64,000 bases of DNA. It comes from G963720475 sp963720475. Lineage in GTDB: Bacteria > Actinomycetota > Thermoleophilia > Solirubrobacterales > Thermoleophilaceae. Shown in pieces: positions 56,572 to 64,000 of the stretch; positions within the stretch are counted from its first letter, which is position 1, and each line of letters opens with the position of its first letter. The notes beneath the pieces were generated by a model. The model made no database searches. It saw nothing but the letters and a program-made list of their open reading frames with translations, and was not told where the DNA came from. Location of the stretch: assembly GCA_963720475.1 (NCBI GenBank), contig OY970394.1, forward strand, positions 868,001 through 932,000, given 5' to 3'. The translations under genes were made by a program, and so were the position numbers.

Positions 56572-58111
56572 CTAGCGCTTGACCGGCCTGGCCTCGCGGC
56601 TGACACGCAGCTTGTCGCCCTCCTGGACAGCTGAAGCGGAACGTCCGCTTCGATGCGTCAGGCAGGTTGAAGCGCTTGCTGAAGTAACCGCGCACGTTCG
56701 TCTGGACGGCTTCACCGCCGGACGGCACCTCGTAGGGCGAGGCGTCCGAGGCGCGCTGCTCGATCCGCACGCTCGCACCGGGCAGCGCGCGGGCGGCGCC
56801 CCACACCTCGACCTTCGACGAGCTGAGCAGGCGGACGAAGATCGGCAGCCGATAGGCGTCGTACACGAAAGGCTTTGCGCTGCCGTCCTCGAAACGGAGC
56901 CCCGTCTGGAAGCGCGAGAATTTGTCCTGCTCGGGGCCTTCCACGTTGACGATGTCGTCGATCAGCAGGTAGTGCGACCAGGAACGCACGCGCTCGTCGC
57001 TGTAGGCCATCCACTCGGCCTCGTTCATGAACCCGGGGACCTTTGCGACCGGAGTCTGGAACGGGTCGGGCGGGTTCGTCTGGTAGCCGAACTCGGTCAC
57101 GTAGACCGGCAGCTTCGAGCGCGAGAGGCGCTTCTGGTGCAGCGGCGGCGTCGAGCACGCGCATGAGTCGCGAGAGGGCGCGGATCGTCGCGTCGTCCTT
57201 CGTCGGCTCCTTGCCCGCGCGGGCCGTTCGCGCGCGTGTACGGGTGCATCGCGAGCCCGCGGACCCCGCTGATCTGGCGGAAGTTCGCGCACCCGCGGAC
57301 GCTCGCGCTCTTGCCGCTGAATGGCTTCAGCTCCTCGTCGAGGCAGAAGAACTCGCGCAGGAACTCGACCGGCTGGACGTTGTTGCGCGGCGCCGTAGCG
57401 CGTGCTGCCGATCGGCAGCAGCTCGCCGAAGAGGATCGTGTCGTTCTTGTGGCCTGAGCGGCCAAACGCGAGTACCGCCTGACGGACGAGGTTGCGGTAG
57501 ATGTGAGGCGAGACGGCGCGCTTGCCCGACTTCGAGCCGAGCGGCTGTAGCCAGAGCGGGTGGTTCGGCTCGTTGCCGATTGACCAGAACGAGACCTTGG
57601 GGAGGGGGTTGCCCTGGAGGTCGCGGTGCTTGCCGTCGTAGCGCTGGCCGACGGCCTGGACCCACTTGCCGAACTCGACCGGATTCGGCCGCTCGACCCC
57701 GACCGCGTCGTCCTTCGGCGAGGTCGCCCAGCCCGGCGCAGGCGTTGTCGGTGCGATCAGCACCTTCAACCCGCGCGCGGTGGCCGCGCGGACGAGGCCG
57801 TCATAGGCCTCCCAGCGCGCCTCGTCGTAGCTGCGCAGATCGGCGCCGTTGTAGCCCGCCGGCTTGACCGGACCGTTCGGTGCTATCTCCGACCAGGTGA
57901 CGTAGAACTTGACCACGTCTACGCCAAGCGCCTTGATCTCGTCGAGCTTCTCGTCGCGGATGGCGCCGCCGCGCGTGATCAGCTGCTTGTCGTCCTGGAA
58001 GATCGCCATCTGGCGCGTGTTCGCCTCGGCGGCGCCGGCTAGCGCGAGGGAGGCGAACAGCAGGCAGGCGAGAGTGGTGGTTGCCTTGGTCATCTTCAGT
58101 GGGTGATTCAT
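56572..58111 (-). CDS. Secreted clan-A-like glycoside hydrolase, several frameshifts
   Basis: From ATG at 58111 (ATG 58093 possible) the frame is intact for about 235 residues: signal peptide, VDVVKFYVTWSEIAPNG, LKVLIAPTTPAPGWATSP, FWSIGNEPNHPLWLQPLG with the acid/base Glu. It then shifts near 57395 and near 57220-57145, and resumes for LPVYVTEFGYQTNPPDPF with the nucleophile Glu, WSHYLLIDDIVNVEGPEQDK and a C-terminal beta domain; a last shift near 56635 leads to GDKLRVSREARPVKR. About 500 residues when repaired. Likely acts on extracellular polysaccharide. Convergent with the gene ending at 56559. Confidence 0.65.
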
Positions 58112-58208
58112 CGGGCCTCGGGCGAGGAGGCCTCGAGCGGGAGCTTCACGGCACGTCCTGTGGGTATCTAACCAGGGACCCGCTCAAACGTTGCGCTAGG
58201 TTCCCCGC

Positions 58209-58454
58209 ATGCACATAGGCCTCTCGATCTGTCTGATCGCGATCGGCGCGATCCTCAAGTACGCGATCACCGAGTCCATCTCCGGCATCGACATCCAGGT
58301 TGTCGGCGTGATCCTGATGGCCGTCGGGATCCTCGGCCTGGCGATCTCGCTGCTGCTGTTCGCGCTCGACCGGGACCAGGGCGGAGGCTCCGGCTCGGGC
58401 GCCGGCGGTAGCCGCGGCGGAGGGGGCTACAACGACCCCACGCGCCGCCTCTAG
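58209..58454 (+). CDS. DUF6458-type small membrane protein
   Basis: 81 residues from ATG at 58209, TAGGTT 6 nt upstream. Two TM helices (LSICLIAIGAILKYAI, VVGVILMAVGILGLAISLLL) joined by a TESISGIDIQ loop match the actinobacterial DUF6458 pattern, followed by a Gly-rich tail. Function unknown. It lies 25 bp before thiO. Confidence 0.75.
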   Translation: MHIGLSICLIAIGAILKYAITESISGIDIQVVGVILMAVGILGLAISLLLFALDRDQGGGSGSGAGGSRGGGGYNDPTRRL

Positions 58455-58479
58455 CCGGCGCGCGGACCACGGAGAGGTC

Positions 58480-59628
58480 ATGAGCGCAGGACCTCGGCGA
58501 AGCAGCTACGACGTAGTCGTCCTCGGCGGCGGGATCATCGGCCTGTCGGTCGGCTGGCGCGCCGCCCAGGCGGGACTGAGGACGCTCGTGGTCGAGCGCA
58601 GCGAGCCGGGAGCGGGAGCGTCGGGCGTGGCGGCGGGAATGCTCGCCCCGGTCACGGAGGCCGACTTCGGCGAGCGCGAGCTGCTCGGGCTGAACCTCGC
58701 GTCGCGCGCGCTCTGGCCCGCTTTTGCGTCCGAGCTCGAGCAGGACGCCGGGCGTTCGACCGGTCTCCGTGAGGCGGGAGCGATCGTCGCCGCTGCGGAT
58801 CGCGACGACGCCGGCGAGCTGCGCCGCTTGCTCGAGCTCCAGCGCTCGCTCGGCCTCGAGGCCGAGTGGGTGGCCGGCGGAGAGCTGCGCCGGATCGAGC
58901 CGCGGCTGTCGCCGAGGGTCTCGGGCGGGATCCTCGCCCCCGCGGAGGCGCACGTCGACCCACGCGCCGTCGTCGAGGCTCTCGTGGACGCGTTCCAGCG
59001 GGCCGGCGGCGAGGTCGCACGCGCCGAGGCGACTGGCATCCACGCGACCGAGGCGGGGGATGGCGTCGCCGGCGTGGAGACCGACACCGGTCGTGTCGCT
59101 GCCGGACGAGTCGTGGTCGCATGCGGCGCGCACTCCGAGCTGCTCGATCTTCCGGCGGGCCATCCTGGGTCTCCGCGAATGCGTCCGGTGAAGGGACAGA
59201 TCCTCCAGCTCCGCGCCCCGGGGGCGCTCGTCGAGCGGATCGTGCGCACCCCGCGCTGCTACATCGTGGACCGTGGTGACGGGCGCGTGGTGCTCGGCGC
59301 AACCGTGGAGGAGCAGGGGTTCGACGAGCGGGTCACCGCCGAGGGCGTTTTCCGGCTGCTCGAGGCGGGGCGCGAGGTCCTGCCGGAGATCGACGAGCTC
59401 GAGCTGTGCGAAGCGCGCGCCGGACTTCGCCCGGGCACCCCGGACAACCTTCCCTGGATCGGACGCGACCACCTCGACGGGCTGCTGTGGGCGACCGGCC
59501 ACTACCGCAACGGCGTGCTCCTCGCTCCGCTCACGGCCGCGATCGTGGTCGCACTCTTGACGGGCGAGGAGACGCCCGCCGAAGCCGCGGCGTGCGCCCC
59601 GACGTCGAGGGCGGGGGCCGACCGGTGA
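58480..59628 (+). CDS. thiO: Glycine oxidase
   Basis: 382 residues from ATG at 58480 with GGAGAGG upstream. FAD-dependent DAO-family oxidase: VVVLGGGIIGLSVGWRAAQA, GASGVAAGMLAPVTEAD and MRPVKGQILQLR are typical of ThiO, and the C-terminal GLRPGTPDNLPWIG and GHYRNGVLLAP close the FAD site. It oxidises glycine to iminoglycine, the glyoxylate-imine donor for thiazole synthesis. The stop overlaps thiS (GTGA). No TPP riboswitch was found in front. Confidence 0.9.
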   Translation: MSAGPRRSSYDVVVLGGGIIGLSVGWRAAQAGLRTLVVERSEPGAGASGVAAGMLAPVTEADFGERELLGLNLASRALWPAFASELEQDAGRSTGLREAGAIVAAADRDDAGELRRLLELQRSLGLEAEWVAGGELRRIEPRLSPRVSGGILAPAEAHVDPRAVVEALVDAFQRAGGEVARAEATGIHATEAGDGVAGVETDTGRVAAGRVVVACGAHSELLDLPAGHPGSPRMRPVKGQILQLRAPGALVERIVRTPRCYIVDRGDGRVVLGATVEEQGFDERVTAEGVFRLLEAGREVLPEIDELELCEARAGLRPGTPDNLPWIGRDHLDGLLWATGHYRNGVLLAPLTAAIVVALLTGEETPAEAAACAPTSRAGADR

Positions 59629-59831
59629 GGCTCTCGCTCAACGGTGAGCCGCGCGAGCTCGCCGACGGCGCGACCGTCCGGATCGCCGTCGAGGCAGCCG
59701 GCGCCGAGCCCGACGCCCGCGGGATCGCAGTCGCGCTCGACGGCGAGGTCGTGCCCCGATCGCGTTGGGACGAGACACCGCTGCGCGAGGGCCAGCAGGT
59801 CGAGGTGCTCGAGGCGGTGCAGGGCGGATGA
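59625..59831 (+). CDS. thiS: Sulfur-carrier protein ThiS
   Basis: 68 residues from GTG at 59625, overlapping the thiO stop. Ubiquitin-like fold with the short MRLSLNGEPRELADGATV start, ALDGEVVPRSRWDET, and the obligatory C-terminal Gly-Gly (EAVQGG). As a thiocarboxylate it supplies sulfur for the thiazole ring. The stop overlaps the thiG ATG (ATGA). Confidence 0.92.
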   Translation: MRLSLNGEPRELADGATVRIAVEAAGAEPDARGIAVALDGEVVPRSRWDETPLREGQQVEVLEAVQGG

Positions 59832-60607
59832 GCGAACCCGACCGCTTCGAGTTGGCGGGCCGGACGCTGGAGTCGCGGCTGATCCTCGGGACGGGCGGAT
59901 TCCGCAGCCTCGACGTGATGGCGGCTGCCGCGCGTGCGTCCGGGGCCCGGGTCGCGACCGTCGCCTTGCGGCGAGTCGACCCCGCTGCGCGCGGGTCTAT
60001 CACGGACGTGCTTGCCGAGACCGGCCTCGAGATCCTGCCCAACACCGCCGGCTGCTTCACCGCCCGCGACGCAGTCGCGACCGCCAGGCTCGCCCGTGAG
60101 GCGCTCGGCAGTGACTGGGTCAAGCTCGAAGTGATCGGCGACGACCACACGCTGCTGCCAGAAGCGGCCGAGTTGCTCGAGGCGGCGGAGACACTCGTGG
60201 AGGAGGGGTTCGCCGTACTCCCGTACACGAACGACGACCCCGTCCTCGCGCGCCGGCTCGAGGACGCCGGCTGCGCCGCGGTGATGCCGCTCGGTTCGCC
60301 GATCGGCAGCGGGATGGGGCTGCTCAACCCCTACAACCTGAGGCTGATCGTCGAGCAGGCGCGCGTTCCCGTGATCCTCGACGCAGGGATCGGGACCGCC
60401 TCCGATGCCGCGCTCGCGATGGAGCTCGGCTGCGACGGCGTGCTGCTCGCGAGCTCCGTCTCGCGCGCAGAAGACCCGGAGGCGATGGCTCGGGCGATGC
60501 GACTGGCGGTCGAGGCCGGGCGGACGGCGCACGCGGCCGGGCGGATCCCGAAGCGTTTGCTCGCACGCGAGTCCACCTCGTCCGAGGGGATCCCGGAGCT
60601 CACTTGA
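59828..60607 (+). CDS. thiG: Thiazole synthase
   Basis: 259 residues. ThiG signatures SRLILGTGGFRS, ILPNTAGC, DWVKLEVIGDDHTLLPE with the Schiff-base Lys, VLPYTNDDPVLARRLEDAGC, MPLGSPIGSGMGLLNP and VILDAGIGTASDAALAMELG. It joins deoxyxylulose phosphate, the ThiO imine and ThiS sulfur to make the thiazole. Stop overlaps the next gene (TTGA). No thiF was seen nearby. Confidence 0.95.
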   Translation: MSEPDRFELAGRTLESRLILGTGGFRSLDVMAAAARASGARVATVALRRVDPAARGSITDVLAETGLEILPNTAGCFTARDAVATARLAREALGSDWVKLEVIGDDHTLLPEAAELLEAAETLVEEGFAVLPYTNDDPVLARRLEDAGCAAVMPLGSPIGSGMGLLNPYNLRLIVEQARVPVILDAGIGTASDAALAMELGCDGVLLASSVSRAEDPEAMARAMRLAVEAGRTAHAAGRIPKRLLARESTSSEGIPELT

Positions 60608-61089
60608 GCGGGCTCGAGGCCTCCTCCCTGCAAGCGTTGGGGGAGCAATGGCAAGAGGCATGGATCGCGGGAAAGGCCGAGGCGTTCGAGCGCTGTTGCA
60701 CGCCCGACGTGCACTACGAGGATCCCCTCACTGCGGAGCCGCTCCACGGCAGCACCGAGCTCGCTGCGCATGCATCGCGCCTGCGCGAGGCGTTTCCCGA
60801 CCTCGAGATAGACCGCATCGGCGAGCTCTTGGGCGGCGGTTCGCAAGCGTGCCTGCCGTGGCTTGCGAAGGGCACCCACCGCGGCGAGCTGCCCTCGCTG
60901 CCGCCGACGGATCGCGAGCTCGTCGTTCACGGGATCCACTACGCCGACCTCGCCGACGGCCGTATCCGGCGCGTGCGCGGGTTCTTCGACCTCTACGACG
61001 TATCGGTCCAACTCGGCGTGCTGCCCCGCCGGGGCAGCCTTTCGGAGACCGCGCTCCTACTGGTCCGTGGCTTCGGCCTTCGCCGCTGA
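60604..61089 (+). CDS. SnoaL-like protein at the end of the thi operon
   Basis: 161 residues from TTG at 60604, overlapping the thiG stop. SnoaL/polyketide-cyclase-like: QALGEQWQEAWIAGKAEAFE, DVHYEDPLTAEPLHGSTELA, HASRLREAFPDLEI and FFDLYDVSVQLGVLPRRGSL, closer to classical SnoaL domains than the 130-residue array family, and without its conserved ends. Co-translation with thiG is suggestive, but no thiamine role is known to me. Confidence 0.75.
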   Translation: MSGLEASSLQALGEQWQEAWIAGKAEAFERCCTPDVHYEDPLTAEPLHGSTELAAHASRLREAFPDLEIDRIGELLGGGSQACLPWLAKGTHRGELPSLPPTDRELVVHGIHYADLADGRIRRVRGFFDLYDVSVQLGVLPRRGSLSETALLLVRGFGLRR

Positions 61090-61090
61090 G

Positions 61091-61519
61091 CTACTCCTTT
61101 GCGGTATCGATGACCTCGATCGTCCCCGTCTGCTGAGGGTGGATCGTGCAGTGGTAATCGATCTTGCCGACCGTGTCGAACGTTTGCTCGTAGGTCTTGC
61201 CGGCGGCGATGTCACCCGAGTCGAAGTTGGGTCCGGGTCCGCCGTCCTTCGTCACGGTGTGCGGGACCTGGTCGGAGTTCGTCCAGGTGATCGTGTCGCC
61301 CTTGCTGACGCCGATGTTCTGAGGGTTGTACTTGATGTCCTTCATGTCGACCTTGTTCGGCCCGGCCTTCTCGACCTCGGGCGTACCCGAGCCGCCGGTC
61401 GTGGCTGCGGGCTTGTCGCCGCCCGCGTCGCTCTTGTCGGAGTCCTTGTCGTCGTCACCGCAGCCCGCCACCGCGAGCGTGAGGCAGGTGAACATGAGCA
61501 AGAGCGTCTTCTTCAGCAC
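61091..61519 (-). CDS. Cupredoxin-like lipoprotein with Gln at the axial position
   Basis: 142 residues from GTG at 61519, AAGGAGG 5 nt upstream. Lipobox LAVAGC with lipidated Cys20, an Asp/Gly/Thr-rich tether, then a plastocyanin/amicyanin-like domain with copper ligands His87 (VPHTV), Cys124 and His127 (YHCTIHP). The usual axial Met of CTIHPGM is replaced by Gln (CTIHPQQ). A type 1 copper site with Gln occurs in stellacyanin-type proteins and lowers the redox potential. Probably an extracytoplasmic electron carrier. Confidence 0.85.
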   Translation of the reverse strand: MLKKTLLLMFTCLTLAVAGCGDDDKDSDKSDAGGDKPAATTGGSGTPEVEKAGPNKVDMKDIKYNPQNIGVSKGDTITWTNSDQVPHTVTKDGGPGPNFDSGDIAAGKTYEQTFDTVGKIDYHCTIHPQQTGTIEVIDTAKE

Positions 61520-61547
61520 GGGGGCCTCCTTGGGGGTTTCTCCAACC

Positions 61548-62450
61548 CTACCTCGTGAGCAGATATTCGAGCAAGGCCTTCTGCGCGTGGAGGCGGTTCT
61601 CGGCCTGATCCCAGATCGCGGACTGTTCGCCGTAGAGCACGTCTTCCGTGATCTCCTGGCCCGGGTGGGCCGGGAGGCAGTGGAGCGCGACAGCGTCGTC
61701 GGCCGCGCGCTCGAGCAGTTCGGCGTCGAGCCGAAACGGCGCCAGCGCGGCGAGCCGCTCCTCCGCCTCCGCCTCGTCGCCCATGCTGACCCAGACGTCG
61801 GTGTAGACCGCGCGCGCCTGCGCGGCGGCGGCGGCCGGGTCGCTCGTCACCTCGATCGCACCGCCTCCGGCGAGCGCCCGCTGGACGACGCCGGCGTCCG
61901 GCGCCAACGCGGGCGGCGTCGCGACGGCCACCTCGACACCCAGCTTCGCCCCGAGCATCATCAGCGAGTGGGCGACGTTGTTGCCGTCGCCAACGAAGGC
62001 GACGCGCAGGCCGTTGAGCTCGCCGAAGCGCTCGCGCAACGTCATCAGGTCGGCCAGCGCCTGGCAGGGGTGGTGCGCCGTCGTGAGCATGTTGAAGACG
62101 GGCACGCCCGCGTTCTCGGCGAGTTCGACCGCGATCTCGTGCGGCCCGGTCCGGATCCCGATCGCGTGCACGTAGCGGGACAGGACGAGCGCGGTGTCCC
62201 GCACGGACTCGCCGCGTGAGAGTTGGAGCTCGCCGCCGCTGAGGACGACCGGATGCCCACCCAACTCATGCACGCCGACCTCGAACGAAACCCGCGTGCG
62301 CGTGGAGGGCTTCTCGAAGACGAGCGCGACTGAGCGCCCGGCGAGCGCCTGTGAGGCGCTGCGGTCGGCCTTCAACTCGATGGCCCGGTCGAGAACTCGC
62401 AGGAGCTCGTCGGCAGCGAGCTCCTCTCCGGTCAGAAAGTGACGCGTCAC
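61548..62450 (-). CDS. argF: Ornithine carbamoyltransferase
   Basis: 300 residues from GTG at 62450; TACTAT 6 nt upstream. Carbamoyl-phosphate site EKPSTRTRVSFE, FNMLTTAHHPCQALADLMT, FVGDGNNVAHSLM and the OTC-specific HCLPAHPGQEI. It makes citrulline from ornithine and carbamoyl phosphate. Solitary here, without other arg genes. Divergent from the EEP gene, the two starts 24 bp apart, so the promoters overlap. Confidence 0.93.
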   Translation of the reverse strand: MTRHFLTGEELAADELLRVLDRAIELKADRSASQALAGRSVALVFEKPSTRTRVSFEVGVHELGGHPVVLSGGELQLSRGESVRDTALVLSRYVHAIGIRTGPHEIAVELAENAGVPVFNMLTTAHHPCQALADLMTLRERFGELNGLRVAFVGDGNNVAHSLMMLGAKLGVEVAVATPPALAPDAGVVQRALAGGGAIEVTSDPAAAAAQARAVYTDVWVSMGDEAEAEERLAALAPFRLDAELLERAADDAVALHCLPAHPGQEITEDVLYGEQSAIWDQAENRLHAQKALLEYLLTR

Positions 62451-62473
62451 CAGGGGATAGTAGGAGATGGGCG

Positions 62474-63298
62474 ATGGCTGCCATCGACGTCATCAGCTGG
62501 AACCTCTTCCACGGCCGCGACTGGCCGCCCAACGAAGCGTTGCTGACGCTGCGTTCGCGCCTGCTCGGGGTGAGCGAGCGGGACGACACACACGTTCAGG
62601 TGAACCACCCGCTCCGGCGCGAGTTCGCAACCGTGCTCGGGCAGCTCGACTGGTCGCTCGCGCTGTTGCAGGAAGCGCCGCCCACATGGCTGCGCCCGCT
62701 ATGTCGCGAGCTCGGGGTGAGCGGCGTTTCGGCGTTGACCGCGCGCAACCTCGGGGCCGCCCCCCGCGCGGCGCTCGCGCGGCTCAACCCCGACCTGATC
62801 GCGTCCGGCGAAGGGGGTTCGAACCAGCTGCTCGTGCGCGCGCCGTGGCGGATCGCCGAGGTGCGGCGCCTGACGCTCACCCATCGGCCCGAGCGGAGGC
62901 GGATGCTCTTCGCACGCGTCGAGAATCCGGACGGGCGCGCGATCGGCGTCGCCAACCTCCATGCGACCGCGCACGACGAGGCGGCCGCCGCGCGCGACGT
63001 CGAGCGTGCCGCGGAGCGGGCGAGCGCGTGGGCGGAGGAGGCTCCGCTGATCTTTGGAGGCGACTTCAACCTGCGGCCTGCGAGCGCGCCCCAGGCGTTC
63101 GAGCGCCTGCGTGCGCGCTATGGCCTCAACGGGCCCACGGGCCCGAAGGCGATTGATCACCTGCTCGTAAAGGGAATCTCCGCACAGACCGCCCCCGAGC
63201 GTCTGCCCGCGGCGGCGCGCGAAGTAGAGATTGAGGATGGCCTGCGGATCCGCCTGTCCGACCACGCACCGCTCGCGGCGAGCCTCCGTTTGGGATAG
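62474..63298 (+). CDS. Endonuclease/exonuclease/phosphatase-family protein
   Basis: 274 residues from ATG at 62474. EEP-superfamily motifs in order: VISWNLFHGRD (Asn), LALLQEAP (metal Glu), NLHATAH, FGGDFNLRP (Asp-x-Asn) and LSDHAPLAASL (catalytic Asp-His). Family members cleave phosphodiester or phosphomonoester bonds in nucleic acids, lipids or inositol phosphates with Mg2+. No signal peptide, so cytosolic. Substrate unknown. Confidence 0.8.
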   Translation: MAAIDVISWNLFHGRDWPPNEALLTLRSRLLGVSERDDTHVQVNHPLRREFATVLGQLDWSLALLQEAPPTWLRPLCRELGVSGVSALTARNLGAAPRAALARLNPDLIASGEGGSNQLLVRAPWRIAEVRRLTLTHRPERRRMLFARVENPDGRAIGVANLHATAHDEAAAARDVERAAERASAWAEEAPLIFGGDFNLRPASAPQAFERLRARYGLNGPTGPKAIDHLLVKGISAQTAPERLPAAAREVEIEDGLRIRLSDHAPLAASLRLG

Positions 63299-63326
63299 TT
63301 AGCGGCGAGGCAACTGAGGAGGTGGC

Positions 63327-63896
63327 ATGACCCCGACAAAAAGCTCGCGCGGACGCTCGGCGCCCGCCGGGAAGAACGCCAAGCGCAAGGGGTCGGCCTC
63401 CGGCGGCGACAGCACCGACATCTCCGGAAAGACGCCCTCCGAGGTGCGCGAGGCGCTCGACCAGGGGGTGATCGCGCCGCTGGATCTCGTGATGCTCACC
63501 CGCGAGCGGATCGAGGAGACCTTCAAAGAGGCGGTCGAGCGCGGGCGGATCACCGCCGAGGACGCGCGCCAGCTCACGCAGGGTCTGATCGAGCGCGGGC
63601 AGCAGCAGACGAGCGACGTCCTTCGCGACCTGGAGCAGCTACTCGACCGCGGGCGAAAGCGCGCCGCCAACGCGGCCGATCCGGTGATCGCGCAAGCTGA
63701 TCGCGCGCGCCGCGCGGCCAAGGTCGGACCGAGCTTCCCGATCCTCGGCTACGACGACCTCACGGTGGCCCAGGTCCAGGGCCGGCTGGGGTCGCTCTCA
63801 CCACCCGAGTTGCGCAAGGTGCGCACCTACGAGCGCAAGCACGCGAACCGGAAGTCCGTCCTCAGCGCGGTCGAGACCAAGCTCGGCGGGACCTGA
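63327..63896 (+). CDS. Basic coiled-coil protein of unknown function
   Basis: 189 residues from ATG at 63327 with GAGGAGG upstream. The N-terminal 35 residues are Lys/Ser-rich; residues about 45-110 form a long helix (TPSEVREALDQGVIAPLDLV, ITAEDARQLTQGLIERGQQQ) of phasin-like character; the end (GPSFPILGYDDLTVAQVQGR, LSPPELRKVRTYERKHANRK) resembles a short DNA- or protein-binding motif seen in actinobacterial helix-rich proteins. Its role is not known. The stop overlaps the probable start of the next gene. Confidence 0.7.
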   Translation: MTPTKSSRGRSAPAGKNAKRKGSASGGDSTDISGKTPSEVREALDQGVIAPLDLVMLTRERIEETFKEAVERGRITAEDARQLTQGLIERGQQQTSDVLRDLEQLLDRGRKRAANAADPVIAQADRARRAAKVGPSFPILGYDDLTVAQVQGRLGSLSPPELRKVRTYERKHANRKSVLSAVETKLGGT

Positions 63897-64000
63897 GCGT
63901 CTCGCAACCAGCCGCTGAACAGCAGCGTCCGCGCCTGCCCGCGCGCGGCGAGGAGATCGAGCTTGCGATCGAGCGGCTCGCTTACGGAGGCGCCGGCGTC
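63893..64000 (+). CDS. TRAM-domain RNA methyltransferase, 3' end outside window
   Basis: Thirty-six codons are visible. The segment RGEEIELAIERLAYGGAGV matches the N-terminal TRAM domain of TrmA/RumA-type uracil-5-methyltransferases. No ATG, GTG or TTG is available in frame after the preceding stop; CTG at 63893 would give a CTGA overlap like the GTGA/ATGA overlaps elsewhere in the window, so a CTG start is possible. The catalytic domain lies beyond the window. Confidence 0.6.
   Translation, partial: MSVSQPAAEQQRPRLPARGEEIELAIERLAYGGAGV

Noticed and set aside
58112..58479. TPP riboswitch before the thi operon
   Set aside because: No CTGAGA-type conserved aptamer segments were found, and a small membrane-protein gene fills most of this interval.

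Overview
The window is high-GC DNA packed with short intergenic gaps. It looks like a chromosome segment of an actinobacterium, most likely class Thermoleophilia (Solirubrobacterales/Gaiellales type). That placement is an inference from three sequence traits: a large expansion of small SnoaL/NTF2-like proteins beginning MSQENVE, several exported proteins with the N-terminal motif VVAYLALFVALGG, and many starts that look leaderless, with a TANNNT or GATACT hexamer 6-9 nt upstream of ATG/GTG/TTG.

Region 1 (1-12.2 kb) is mostly secreted or surface proteins: two FG-GAP-like paralogues, an exported ten-residue-repeat protein, an overlapping pair of transglutaminase-like proteins, a sialidase/BNR-like protein, a flavin monooxygenase and a Tat-exported PhoD-like phosphatase.

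Region 2 (12.2-27.9 kb) is the unusual part. It holds fifteen MS(Q/A/E)-type SnoaL-like genes (one of them broken), a chimeric remnant of another and one divergent family member. Their first codons and last ten codons are strongly conserved in DNA while the cores differ. From 19.6 kb on, the DNA is punctuated by six copies of the 3' half of the tRNA-Ala(CGC) gene, all in the same orientation as the intact gene at 27851-27923. Five of the six intervals are 0.6-1.1 kb and carry about one gene each. The layout is a gene-cassette array whose boundaries are tRNA halves, and I see no integrase in it. In one cassette an exported repeat protein has replaced the body of a SnoaL gene.

Region 3 (28-35 kb) has a GGDEF diguanylate cyclase, a Pro/Glu/Ala-rich protein, tRNA-Ala(TGC) overlapped antisense by a PD-(D/E)XK endonuclease-like gene, small redox and DUF1330 genes, a beta-propeller lipoprotein and a second flavoprotein hydroxylase. 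Region 4 (35-44 kb) is envelope and core metabolism: a GT4-asnB-murJ operon, a D,D-carboxypeptidase with a 59-residue membrane protein, a rhomboid protease, a kelch protein and lipA/lipB. Region 5 (44-53.6 kb) has alanine dehydrogenase, an enolase-superfamily protein, E2 and E3 subunits of a 2-oxoacid dehydrogenase, a thioesterase and thiE. Region 6 (53.7-58.1 kb) has two clan-A-like glycoside hydrolases around an unrecognised secreted protein. Region 7 (58.2-64 kb) is a thiO-thiS-thiG operon, a cupredoxin, argF, an EEP-family phosphodiesterase and the start of a TRAM-domain RNA methyltransferase.

From 49.3 to about 57.4 kb, nearly every gene is broken by one-base indels of both signs, mostly in G/C runs, although the reading sense continues in another frame. 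Genes on both sides are intact. I treat this as a probable local sequence-quality problem, and those entries span the whole frameshifted gene.
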